Position numbers and translations under genes: made by a program
Origin: CAWBVG01 sp963792175
GTDB lineage: Bacteria; Acidobacteriota; Vicinamibacteria; Vicinamibacterales; CAVVIG01
Direction: 5' to 3'
Assembly: GCA_963792175.1 (NCBI GenBank)
Contig: CAWBVG010000013.1
Span: 1-43,719, forward strand
DNA: 43,719 bases
Shown here: positions 18,513-27,309 of the stretch, in pieces
How positions within the stretch are numbered: position 1 is the first letter of the stretch
Layout: each line of letters opens with the position of its first letter
The notes under the pieces: model-generated
What the model saw: the letters and a program-made list of their open reading frames with translations, nothing else
The model's database searches: none
Told to the model about the DNA's origin: nothing

Positions 18513-19317
18513 ATGACACCGAATGCCACCACGCAGACCGAGGCTTTGCTGCTGACCGAAACCAAGGACGGCGTCGCCACGCTGACGCTCAACCGTCCCG
18601 GCCAGTTCAACGCGCTGTCCAGTGCACTCATCGACGAACTGCAGACGACGTTCGACCGCCTCGCCGCGGACCCGGCGGTCAGCGTGGTCGTGCTCGCGGC
18701 CAACGGCCGGGGATTCTGCGCGGGGCACGATCTCAAGGAGATTCGAGCCATGGGCGATGTGCGCGACGTCGAGTCGCTCTTCGCGCGCTGCAGCCGCATG
18801 ATGATGACCATCACGCCGCTGCCGCAGCCGGTCATCGCCAGGGTGCACGGCATCGCGACGGCGGCCGGTTGTCAGCTCGTCGCGACCTGCGACCTCGCGG
18901 TGGCGTCCACGGCGGCGAGCTTCGCCACGCCGGGCGTGAACATCGGCACGTTCTGTTACACGCCCAGCGTCGCGCTCGGCCGGGCGGTCGGCCGCAAACA
19001 CGCCATGGAGATGCTGCTCACGGGCGAGGCGATCAGCGCCGCTGCGGGCGCACGAGATCGGACTCGTCAATCGCGTCGTGTCGCCCGAAGCGCTCGATAC
19101 CGAGGTCGAGACGCTTGCGAGATGCATCGCCTCGAAGTCGTCGGCCGTCATCGCATCCGGCAAGCAGGTCTTCTACCGTCAGCTCGAACTGTCGCTCGGC
19201 GACGCCTATGGCATGGCCGGACACGCCATTGCGTGCGATTTCTTCACTGACGACGGCAAGGAAGGCGTGGACGCGTTTCTCGGCAAGCGCGCACCACGGT
19301 GGAAGAACCGACAGTAG
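18513..19317 (+). CDS. ECHDC3-type crotonase-family protein, frameshifted
   Basis: Crotonase-fold protein of about 268 residues. The oxyanion-hole stretches are FCAGHDLKEIRAMGD and HGIATAAGCQLVATCDLAVAS. The whole C-terminal half resembles the ECHDC3 group (SFATPGVNIGTFCYTP, FLGKRAPRW). At the places of the two catalytic glutamates of enoyl-CoA hydratase this protein has Gln (GCQL) and Gly (TPGVNIG), so classical hydration is unlikely. The frame breaks near 19045: removing one G from a GGG run restores ISAAAAHEIGLVNRVVSPEAL. The ATG at 18513 fits the family N-terminus; in-frame starts at 18438 and 18477 are alternatives. It follows the CoA-transferase and is probably co-transcribed. Confidence 0.82.
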
Positions 19318-19379
19318 CTAACCGGCATGTACAGACGCTGTTGCCGTATCCTGGCCTCGCGTGAGCCGATGACGCCGAT
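19318..19379. repeat. Remnant copy of the DsrE-like gene's 3' end
   Basis: About 62 bases starting CTAACCGGCATGTAC align to the last 63 bases of the DsrE-like gene (20252-20314) in the same orientation, with a few mismatches and small indels. It begins right after the crotonase stop codon. No open frame of the DsrE type survives. Together the two copies bracket the DUF4159 gene as a direct repeat. Confidence 0.8.
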
Positions 19380-19411
19380 CGCGAGACCCGCGACAAATAT
19401 CGCGGTAACGA

Positions 19412-20171
19412 TCAGCGGTTCAATCCGTAAATCATGTAGTTCACGCCCAGCTTGTACGCTTCGCGTGACGCGTCGATCGGAAAGTGGCCCTGGCCCGACC
19501 GCTCCCGGTACTCCGGCACGTCGTTGTCATAGTTGGCGACGACCATGAGCCGCCTTGACGGATCGTTGCCCTCGAAGATGCCGTAGTAGCTCGGCCGGAT
19601 GTGCGACATCGGGTGGACGATGGCGTCGATGTCCTTGATGCTGAAAAACACGTTGAAGATCTGGTCCGCGTTATCGAGACGTCTGAGCTGGCCCTGGGGG
19701 AAGCACCCGGCGGATCTGCGTCTCGAAGTTGGCCCACTCGGCGGCGCCGTCGAAGTCCTCGAAGATGGCGAAGCCGCCCTTCAGCAGGTAGGCGCGAAAC
19801 GACTCGGCTTCGCGGTCGGTCAGGGTCCAGAAACCGGGCTCCCACATGAGCGCGAGCGGATACTTGAACAGATCCGGATCGTCGAGCGTCAGGATCTCAT
19901 TGCCGTCGTCGTGGACGTCGAGATACGTCAACTCGCGGATGATCGCCGAGAGGTTCTGCTCCGCGCGCGGGTAGTCGTGACTCCACGCGTCTTGAACACT
20001 GCGGTGTTCCGGCGAAGAGTCGGCGGCCCAGCGCAGCCGGACAAGGGTGAACCGGCCGTCGTAGCGGATGGGCGCTGAATAGTGACCGCGTGCCGGAGCA
20101 TCGCTCGGCGGCCGGTCCGTCGAGGAGCCGGAGAGCAACGCGGCCAGGACGACGAGCAGCGAGCGCCGCAC
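19412..20171 (-). CDS. DUF4159 domain-containing secreted protein, frameshifted
   Basis: Exported protein of about 253 residues with an N-terminal signal sequence (MRRSLLVVLAALLSGSS). The DUF4159 features are visible: RYDGRFTLVRLRW near the start, DPDLFKYPLALMWEPGFW, AYLLKGGFAIFEDFDG, and after a shift IFNVFFSIKDIDAIVHPMSH and a C-terminal region ending YKLGVNYMIYGLNR. The frame breaks at 19695-19699: shortening the GGGGG run (plus strand) by one base restores VLPQGQLRRLDNADQIF. DUF4159 resembles a glutamine-amidotransferase-like fold and is common in secreted acidobacterial and planctomycete proteins, function unknown. It lies just downstream of the DsrE-like gene on the same strand. Confidence 0.82.
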
Positions 20172-20251
20172 GGCGTTATTATGCCAACACGGCCGCCGGG
20201 AGAGCGCGGCGTGGTTTCTCGTTACGGCACTCGCTCATTCTTATTCGCCAC

Positions 20252-20314
20252 CTAACCGGCATGTACGACGCTGTAGCCGTACTCCTGGGCTCGCGTCAGG
20301 CCGATGACGCCAAT
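20252..20314. repeat. Parent copy of the DsrE 3'-end repeat
   Basis: These 63 bases are the coding 3' end of the DsrE-like gene, through its stop codon, and are the intact partner of the remnant at 19318-19379. Confidence 0.8.
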
Positions 20315-20908
20315 GACCACCAGCCGACTGTTCGGGATCATGCTCGCAACCATCTCCTTGTAGGTTGCGTCGGCATCTCCACTCGAGCCTGCGATCCGGC
20401 GCGCGACGCCATGGCTGGCCTGGTCGCAGACCGCGAACTGCACGCCGCGCTTGGCCATCTCGTCGATTGTTTCGATCCGGGTCGCGTTGAACGGGTTGGC
20501 CTTCGGCGGCTCGCTGCTCTTCGGATCGGTGTAACTGGTGGCCGCCGCCAGGGCCTTGCCGTACTTCGCCCAGATGGCGTCGGAGTAGCCGAACGCCGTC
20601 GCGGAGTGTCTGAGCACGATGAGCACAGCGAGGTCGCCTTGCTCCAGGCCATACATGCTCTTGTTCCCCGAGTAGATGTTGTTCGCAAAATGAAGCGCCT
20701 CGGGGACGCCGCGGGAAGAGACCACGTCGAACACGACGCGGTGCTTGCCTGGAATCTTGTCCAACCACTCGTCCTGCGGGTGACGGGCCGGTTGGAATGG
20801 AGCGGCTGCGGTTTGCGCGCTCGCCGGGCGGGCGCCAAGAGCAAAGGCGCTGCGACAGCGCTCATCCCCGACATCAACGACCGGCGCGACCACATTCTTG
20901 TTCGTCAT
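20252..20908 (-). CDS. DsrE/DsrF-like protein with a damaged Tat signal
   Basis: About 218 residues with a DsrE-like sulfur-relay fold (HRVVFDVVSSRGVPEALHFANNIY, GDLAVLIVLRHSATAFGYSD, KRGVQFAVCDQASH, SRLVVIGVIGLTRAQEYGY). The single Cys in FAVCDQAS could be functional, but the substrate is unknown. The continuous frame has a polar, signal-less N-terminus. In the +1 frame the same bases read SRRSLMSGMSAVAAPLLLA, a twin-arginine signal. Two compensating shifts, near 20888-20892 and 20825-20830, would give a proper Tat-exported protein (MTNKN, then the signal, then PASAQTAAAPFQPARH). I therefore think the deposited N-terminus is wrong. AAGGAG precedes the ATG at 20908. Confidence 0.72.
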   Translation of the reverse strand: MTNKNVVAPVVDVGDERCRSAFALGARPASAQTAAAPFQPARHPQDEWLDKIPGKHRVVFDVVSSRGVPEALHFANNIYSGNKSMYGLEQGDLAVLIVLRHSATAFGYSDAIWAKYGKALAAATSYTDPKSSEPPKANPFNATRIETIDEMAKRGVQFAVCDQASHGVARRIAGSSGDADATYKEMVASMIPNSRLVVIGVIGLTRAQEYGYSVVHAG

Positions 20909-20993
20909 AGGTCTCCTTTGCACCGCGGAGGATTCTAATCGACGCCGGAGGCGGAAGGCGGTTCGCGCTAGAATCCGGCCTGTTTGCTCACGT

Positions 20994-23397
20994 CTGACAC
21001 CGGGCACGCGCCTCGGTCCCTACGAAATTCTGGCCGCCGTCGGCGCGGGAGCCATGGGCGAAGTCTATCTCGCCCACGATCCGCGTCTCGATCGTCGCGT
21101 CGCCATCAAGCTGCTGCCGGCCGAGACGGCGGCTGACCCGCGTTCGCGCGAGCGCCTGCGGCGCGAGGCGATGGCGGTGGCCGCGCTCGATCATCCCTAC
21201 ATCTGCAAGATCTTTGAAATCAGCGAGCACGGCGATGCGCTCTTCCTCGTGATGGAGTACATCGCCGGCGAAACGCTGGACCGCCGCCTGCAGAACGGCC
21301 GGCTGCCGCTGTCTGACGCCCTGCACATCGCCGGGGAGATCGCCGAAGCGCTTCAGGAAGCCCATGCCGGCCGGTTTCTGCACCGCGATCTGAAGCCCGC
21401 GAACATCATGCTGAGCCAGCAGGGGCACGTGAAGGTGATGGACTTCGGCCTCGCCAAGCGAGTCGAGGATCTGCCGTCGCCCGATCAGGCCACACGCGAA
21501 ATGGCGACCGGCCCAACTGACTGCCCACGGCACGATCGTCGGCACGCCCGACTACATGTCGCCGGAGCAGGTGAAAGGCGTCGCACTCGATAGCCGTTCC
21601 GACTTGTTTTCCCTCGGCGTGATTCTGGCCGAGATGGTCGGCGGGCGGCATCCGTTCCGGCAACCGTCGATGGGGGAGACGCTCGCGGCGGTGCTCCGCG
21701 AACCGCCTGATCTGGGCGGTGACATCCCCCACGGTCTGACGGCCCTGATCAGGCGTCTGCTGGCCAAGAACCCCGAGGATCGCTGCGCGTCGGCCGCAGA
21801 AGTACGCGCCGATCTGGCGGCGCTGGCCGGGGCACCTGAGGAAAGTCGCGCATCAGAAGGCCCGCGCCGGCGGCGGGATCGACTGGTGGAAGACGGCCGG
21901 CGGCGGGCGTTCTCGCGATGGTCAGCGTTCGGAGTGGCGGCGGCGTTGGTACTGGCGCGGGTCGGATTCCTGCGGCCGGGTTCTCGCGTGCCGCCTGTGG
22001 CGGTGGCGCCCGGCCTGATTCGATCGATTGCCGTGCTGCCGCTCGACAACTACTCGGGCGATTCGAACCAGGACTACTTCGCGGAAGGGATGACCGACGA
22101 ATTGACCGCCGATTTGGCGACCATCAGCCAGCTCCGCGTCATCTCGCGTGGATCGGTGATGCAGTTCAAGGGCAAGGATCGGCCACCGACGCCCGACATC
22201 GCGAGGAAGCTCGACGTCGACGCGGTCGTGGAAGGGTCGGTGTCGCGTTCCGGCGACAGGGTGCGGATCACGGCCCAATTGATCGACGCGCGAGCCGACA
22301 GACACCTCTGGGCGAAGAGCTTCGAGCGCAGTTCGCGCGACGTCCTCGCGCTGCAGGCGGAACTGGCGTCGGCAATCGCCCGGGAGGTCAACGTGCGGCT
22401 GACTCCGAGCGAGCAATCACGGTTGACCGCCGCACGGAGCGTCAATCCGGAGGCGCACGACGCGTATCTCAAGGGTCGATACTTCTTCAACCGTCCGAGC
22501 GACGACAATCTGCAGAAGGCGATCGCGCAATTCGAGGACGCGGTCAGATTGAGTCCGACTTTTGCGCCAGCGTTCTCCGGACTGTCGGACGCCTACCTCT
22601 GGGCGGGGTACAACGAAGGCTTTCTCACGGCCACCGAAGCGAAGCCCAAGGCCAGGGCGGCAGCCGAGAAGGCCGTCGAACTGGACGACAGTTCCGCCGA
22701 AGCGCACACCTCGCTCGCCGTGTTCAGACTGTTTTACGAATACGACTGGGCTGGCTGCGAGCGCGAATTCCGGCGGGCGTTCACGCTCAACCCCAATTAC
22801 GCCTTCGCGCACGATCAGTTCGGCATGGCGCTGGCCTTCAAGGGACGGTTCGACGAAGCGATCGCCGAGGGGACTCGCGCGATCGAGCTGGATCCGCTGT
22901 CTCCCCAGATCCTGCTGGATGCGACCGTCCCGTTCATGTTCCAACGGAACTCCGGGGCGGCCAAGAAACTCGCACGAAGAGCCGCGGAGCTCGATCCGAC
23001 GTTCTTCTTCCCCGTCATGATCGACGGGTGGGCCGATCTCGAAGTGGGAAAATTCCGCGACGCGATCCCGGCCTTGAAGAAGGCCAAGGCGATGGAGTCG
23101 CCACCGTTCGTGACCGCCTATCTCGCGTTCGCGTACGGCGCCGCGGGGGATCGGGCCAGTGCGACGGCGGAGCTTGCCGCGCTCAAACAGATGTCGAAGG
23201 ATGGCACCGTGCTGCCATTCAACCTGGCCCTGGTGTACCTCGGTCTTGGCGACCGTCCCCGCGCCCTCGACTACCTCGAGCGGGCCCTCGCGGCCGATTC
23301 GCAGATGATGGCGTGGATCGGCCGGGATGCCATCTTCGATCCCATCCGCTCCGAGCCGCGCTTCGTCGCGCTCTTGAAGAAGATGGGCTTCAAGTAA
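20994..23397 (+). CDS. Ser/Thr protein kinase with TolB-like region and TPRs, frameshifted
   Basis: Membrane-anchored eukaryotic-type kinase of about 800 residues. Kinase domain residues 7-270: glycine loop GAGAMGEVY, Lys39 (VAIKLL), HRD at 130-132 (HRDLKPANIM), DFG at 150-152 and the SPEQVKG activation-segment end. A short hydrophobic segment (WSAFGVAAALVLARVGFL) follows. Next comes a TolB-N/adenylate-cyclase-associated type region (SIAVLPLDNYSGDSNQDYFA, FAEGMTDELTADLATI), then a TPR array. The frame breaks near 21512, between ATGP and LTAHGTIVGTPDYMSP. No ATG, GTG or TTG lies at the expected N-terminus; a CTG at 20994 is the closest candidate, and the only in-frame TTG (20898) overlaps the divergent gene. 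Start unresolved. Confidence 0.85.
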
Positions 23398-23426
23398 AGT
23401 TAGTTATCCTAGAGGCAAGGAGATTC

Positions 23427-24653
23427 ATGAAGACGCTTCCGAAAGCAGCGCTGCTGCTCGTGCTGATGTCGCACCCCGCGCAGGCCCAGACCAACGCCGG
23501 CGAGTTGAAGCCGGAACCGAGCCTGCCATTCACGATGACCAAGGTGGCGGAGTTCAAACTCGGATGGCGCCTGGCGTTCCTGCCCGATGGACGCATGCTC
23601 GTCACCGAGAAGGTAGGCCCGGTCTGGCTCGTCACGCAGCAAGGGGAGAAGACGCCGATCGACAACGTGCCGCCTGTCCTGTGGCAGGGGCAAGGCGGCA
23701 TGCTGGGCGTGTTCCTGTCGCCGAAATACGCGACCGACCACAGCATCTACCTCACCTACGCCGAGCCGGGCGACGAACCGGGGACGTCGGGCCTGGCCAT
23801 GGCGCGTGCGCGGTTGGCGATCGGAGAGGGCAAAGCAAGCCTCGAGGGCTTGGAAGTGCTATGGCGCGACATGCCGAAGGGGCGTGGTGGACAGTTCGGC
23901 GCCGCGATCGCGTTCTCGCCCAACGGTCAGTACCTGTTCCTCACGGTCGGCGATCGGCAGCGGATGACGCCGGCGCAGGATCCGAATACAGAGGTGGGCA
24001 AGATCCTCCGCCTGACGCTCGATGGCAAACCCGCGCCAGGCAATCCGATGGCAGGCAAAACGGGCGGACCCACTCGTCCGCTGATCAATCCGCCGCGCGA
24101 TACGGAATTGGCGAAGACCGCCCCCGTGATCAGTACTTACACGGTCGAGGGGCCGAACCTGGCGCTTTCCGAGACCTGGGTAACCGGTGTTCGAACGCCC
24201 TACGGTCTGGCGTTCGCGCCAGACGGCCGGCTGTGGGAAGTCGAGCACGGCCCGAGAGGCGGCGACGAACTGAACCTGATCGAGCCCGGCAAGAACTACG
24301 GCTGGCCGCTCGTCTCCTACGCCGTCAACTACAACGGCGTCCCGATCCCGAGTCCTGATACGCGTCCGGATCTGACCAAGCCGGTGATCTACTGGACGCC
24401 GATCATCGCGCCGGGCAATCTCACCTTCTACAACGGCGCGATGTTCCCGCAATGGAAGGGCTCCGCACTGATGGGCGGTATGCAGACGCAGACACTCAAC
24501 CGCATCACGTTCGACGGCAAGGGGGGAGCCACGGCTGCCGAACGCTGGGATGTCGGCCACCGCATTCGCGACGTGGAGGTCGGTCCGGACGGCGCGTTGT
24601 GGATGCTCGAGGACCGCAATCCGGGCGGGCTGTTCCGCGTGACGCCGAAGTAA
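23427..24653 (+). CDS. PQQ-dependent sugar dehydrogenase family protein
   Basis: Periplasmic six-bladed beta-propeller of 408 residues of the soluble aldose/glucose dehydrogenase family. Signal peptide at 1-20 (LLLVLMSHPAQA). Family landmarks: WRLAFLPDGRMLVTEKVG, QGQGGMLGVFLSPKY, YLFLTVGDRQR, RTPYGLAFAPDGRLWEVEHGPRGGDELNLI and KNYGWPLVSY. The residue corresponding to the catalytic His of soluble glucose dehydrogenase (usually in HFGGR) appears here as Gln156 (GGQFGAAIAF), so classical PQQ chemistry may be altered. AAGGAG lies just before the ATG. It follows the kinase gene by 29 bases on the same strand. Confidence 0.85.
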   Translation: MKTLPKAALLLVLMSHPAQAQTNAGELKPEPSLPFTMTKVAEFKLGWRLAFLPDGRMLVTEKVGPVWLVTQQGEKTPIDNVPPVLWQGQGGMLGVFLSPKYATDHSIYLTYAEPGDEPGTSGLAMARARLAIGEGKASLEGLEVLWRDMPKGRGGQFGAAIAFSPNGQYLFLTVGDRQRMTPAQDPNTEVGKILRLTLDGKPAPGNPMAGKTGGPTRPLINPPRDTELAKTAPVISTYTVEGPNLALSETWVTGVRTPYGLAFAPDGRLWEVEHGPRGGDELNLIEPGKNYGWPLVSYAVNYNGVPIPSPDTRPDLTKPVIYWTPIIAPGNLTFYNGAMFPQWKGSALMGGMQTQTLNRITFDGKGGATAAERWDVGHRIRDVEVGPDGALWMLEDRNPGGLFRVTPK

Positions 24654-24681
24654 ACGTCTCCGCGTCAATTGCGGTTGGCGA

Positions 24682-26637
24682 TTACGCGGAATCGGCGAGA
24701 GCCTCGTCCGAGACGATCTTGAAGCGCGCCGACACGCCGAGAAACGCTTCCACGACCGCCGGATCGAAATGCGTGCCGCGGCCTTTGACGATCAGCCCGA
24801 CGGTGTCCTCGTGTGACAAACAGCGCTGGTACAGCGTTCGGGCGCGGACCGCGTCGTAGACATCGACCAGCGCCATCACCCTGCCGGCAACCGGAATGTC
24901 GGTGCCGCGCAGGCCCTGCGGATACCCGGTGCCGTCCCACCGCTCGTGATGCGTGTAGACGATGTCCTTCGCCATCGCCAGCGTCGCATCGTCTCGCACG
25001 CCGACCCGCGCCTCGGCCTTCAGGATCACGTCGCGTCCGAGCTCCGGATGCCGGCGCATCGCCACCATCTCGTCAGCGGTCAGCGGCCCGGGCTTATTGA
25101 GGACCTGATCCGGCACGCCCACCTTGCCGATGTCGTGAAGCGGCGCGAGGCTCGAGAGGAGATCGATGCGTTCCGGCGTGAGCTGCTCGCGGAATTCGGG
25201 CTGCGCGGAAAGCTGTTCCGCGAGCAGCCGCGCGTACTGCTGCGTCCGCCGCGAATGGCGGCCCGTCTCGGCGTCTCGGACTTCGGTCAGCGACAGCAGC
25301 GCCTGCACCATCAGACGTTGCGTTGACGCCTTTTCCCGGGTGGCGGTGTTCGCGCGGCCGCGTTCGACGGTGAACGTCGCCAGCGTCATCACGGCCAGCG
25401 ATCCCAGCACGCCGATGGTCGGCGCCAGCGGCGACACGAACAGGCCGCGCGCCGACAGCAGCCAGGTTTCGCCCCACCAGAGCGCGGCGACGCCGGCGCC
25501 GGCCCCGACGATGCCGGCAACGATCCCCGCCTGCGCGACGAGCAGCACGATCGCGATGCCCAAGACCAGGACGGTGACGCTCTCGAGCGTCGCGCCGATC
25601 GCCGGCCGTCGAATGAAGTCGCGCTGCAACAGGTTGTCGGCGACGGTCGCCTGTACTTCCACGCCAGCGAACAGCGTATCGACCGGGGTCGCCACGACCT
25701 CGCGCGTGCCGAGCGCCGTGGTACCGACGAACACGATCTTGCCCTTCAGCGCGTCGGCCGATGCGCCGCCGGACAACACGTCGGCCGCAGACACGTACGG
25801 GAACGTGTGTTTCTTGCCCCGGTAGCGCAGCAGCAGGTCGCCCTTGCCGTCGAGGGGCGTTTGTTGATTGCCGATTTCCAACGTCGCGGCGTTGACGTTC
25901 ACGACGCGCAGCGCGATGTCGCCTGGCCCGGTGGTGGCCATCACCGCAGCGAGCGCCAGACTGGGATAGAGGCGTCCGTCGAACGCGGCGACGAGCGGCA
26001 CACGCCGCAGGATGCCATCGGAATCGGGCGCCGCGTTCAGGAACCCTGACGCCGGCGCCGCCCGCCCGAGGATCGGCAGACTGCAGACGACGCCGGTGGC
26101 CCGGAAAAACGGCTCGTGTCCCGCATCGTCCGGCGGACGGATGATGGCGGCGCCGAGAGGGTGCAGCACGCACGGGCGCGCGCCGAGCGGCGCCGAGTCG
26201 AACGTCAACCCGTACCCGAGCACGACGCGCCCCTGCCGCAGCGTGGCGGCGAGCTTGCCGTCAGGTGTCATGTCCGCGCCGGCATCCCGGCTGGCCTTGG
26301 AGTCCTGCTCGAACCGATCGGATTCCGGGAAGATGACGTCGAGGGCGATGACCGCCGCGCCCGCGTCCCTCAACCGGGAAATCAGCCGGCCGACGACGTC
26401 GCGACGCCACGGCCACTGACCGACCGTGGTCAGGCTGCGTTCGTCGACGTCGACGATGACGACGCCGGCGGCTGGAGGCGTTGCTCGTGCCGACCGCAGG
26501 AGCAGGTCGTAGGTCGAGTCATCCAACCGTCCCACGAGCGACGGCCGGTACAGCACGAGCACCGCCGCGAGGACGACGGGCAGCGCGCCGCTGAGGACGA
26601 TGAGACGCCGACGCGAGGAACCACGCGGCCTCGACAC
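24682..26637 (-). CDS. CHASE2 sensor with HD-GYP output (c-di-GMP phosphodiesterase)
   Basis: Inner-membrane signal protein of 651 residues. After an N-terminal TM (LIVLSGALPVVLAAVLVLY) a periplasmic CHASE2 domain runs to about residue 330 (DDSTYDLLLRSAR, VVIVDVDERSLTTVGQWPW, ALDVIFPESD). Three hydrophobic helices follow (VTVLVLGIAIVLLVAQAG onward), then a linker, then an HD-GYP domain with HDIGK at 501-505 and HHERWDGTGYP from 563. HD-GYP proteins hydrolyse cyclic di-GMP. The catalytic HD and the HHExxDGxGYP motif are intact, so activity is expected. The GTG start at 26637 lies seven bases after the OmpA gene stop, with GAGG upstream. It is the last gene of a FecR-OmpA-CHASE2 operon. Confidence 0.92.
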   Translation of the reverse strand: MSRPRGSSRRRLIVLSGALPVVLAAVLVLYRPSLVGRLDDSTYDLLLRSARATPPAAGVVIVDVDERSLTTVGQWPWRRDVVGRLISRLRDAGAAVIALDVIFPESDRFEQDSKASRDAGADMTPDGKLAATLRQGRVVLGYGLTFDSAPLGARPCVLHPLGAAIIRPPDDAGHEPFFRATGVVCSLPILGRAAPASGFLNAAPDSDGILRRVPLVAAFDGRLYPSLALAAVMATTGPGDIALRVVNVNAATLEIGNQQTPLDGKGDLLLRYRGKKHTFPYVSAADVLSGGASADALKGKIVFVGTTALGTREVVATPVDTLFAGVEVQATVADNLLQRDFIRRPAIGATLESVTVLVLGIAIVLLVAQAGIVAGIVGAGAGVAALWWGETWLLSARGLFVSPLAPTIGVLGSLAVMTLATFTVERGRANTATREKASTQRLMVQALLSLTEVRDAETGRHSRRTQQYARLLAEQLSAQPEFREQLTPERIDLLSSLAPLHDIGKVGVPDQVLNKPGPLTADEMVAMRRHPELGRDVILKAEARVGVRDDATLAMAKDIVYTHHERWDGTGYPQGLRGTDIPVAGRVMALVDVYDAVRARTLYQRCLSHEDTVGLIVKGRGTHFDPAVVEAFLGVSARFKIVSDEALADSA

Positions 26638-26644
26638 GGTGCGG

Positions 26645-27301
26645 CTACCTCACCGAAATTTCGACGCGGCGATTACGCGGCTCGGCCTTGTTGTCTCGCG
26701 TCTTGACCAGGAGGTCGGCTTCGCCATGAGAGGCCACCGCGATCAGTGTCGGCGCGATGCCTGCGTCAACCAGGACGCTCTTCACGGTCATCGCGCGCTT
26801 CAACCCGAGCCCGACGTTGGCCCCGGGGTCGCCGAGCGTGTCGGTGTGCCCGACGACAACAACCTCCGGGACCGTCAGCCGCTTCACAGCAGCCAGGATC
26901 TCGGGAACCTTCTGACTCGACTCGTCGGTCAGCGCGTCGGATTCGAACTTGAAGTACAGCGTGAAGTGCTTCGGTTCGGGGGGCAGCGCGGCGAGCGCCG
27001 CCCCGAACAGGCGCGTGACCTCGTCTTCGCTGACCGCGCTGACGGCGCCGGGAGGGCCGTCGGCTTTCACCTGTGTCGCCGCGCGCGGCGTGGCCAGATT
27101 CGCCGAGCCAAACTCATTGGTCACGCGAGCGTGTCCGGTCACGCCGCTTTCGGGGTCCGGAAGAAGAGCGATCAGCGTCGTCGCTGGCGGAGCCGTGGGA
27201 ACGTTCGGTGCGACGCGCTTCTTGGGGCCGCAGCCGGCGCCAAGAAGCACGGCGACCGTCAACGCGTAAATCGAAATCCGCGGGTGCCAGATGCCTGGCA
27301 T
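26645..27301 (-). CDS. OmpA-family lipoprotein
   Basis: Outer-membrane or periplasmic peptidoglycan-binding protein of 218 residues. The N-terminus has a hydrophobic stretch ending LLGAGC with Cys24 as probable lipidation site; the lipobox is not perfect. A spacer rich in Ala and Pro follows. The OmpA C-terminal domain occupies about 110-218 (LYFKFESDALTDESSQKVPEIL, VVVGHTDTLGDPGANVGLGL, SHGEADLLV, NRRVEISVR). The Asp in HTDT and the Arg in NRRVEI are the usual diaminopimelate-binding residues. It sits eight bases downstream of the FecR gene and seven upstream of the CHASE2 gene. Confidence 0.88.
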   Translation of the reverse strand: MPGIWHPRISIYALTVAVLLGAGCGPKKRVAPNVPTAPPATTLIALLPDPESGVTGHARVTNEFGSANLATPRAATQVKADGPPGAVSAVSEDEVTRLFGAALAALPPEPKHFTLYFKFESDALTDESSQKVPEILAAVKRLTVPEVVVVGHTDTLGDPGANVGLGLKRAMTVKSVLVDAGIAPTLIAVASHGEADLLVKTRDNKAEPRNRRVEISVR

Positions 27302-27309
27302 GGGCGCTA

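Noticed and set aside
15717..19317. Programmed ribosomal frameshifting in the CoA-binding protein and crotonase genes
   Set aside because: There is no slippery heptamer with a downstream structure, the breaks are at short G runs, and similar breaks occur in many unrelated genes of the window.
19318..20252. An insertion element bracketed by direct repeats
   Set aside because: The repeats are a piece of a coding gene end, there is no transposase, and the DUF4159 gene is an ordinary secreted protein gene.
24655..24700. Terminator hairpin between the PQQ dehydrogenase and HD-GYP genes
   Set aside because: Only a six-base stem with a long loop is seen, partly inside the HD-GYP coding end.
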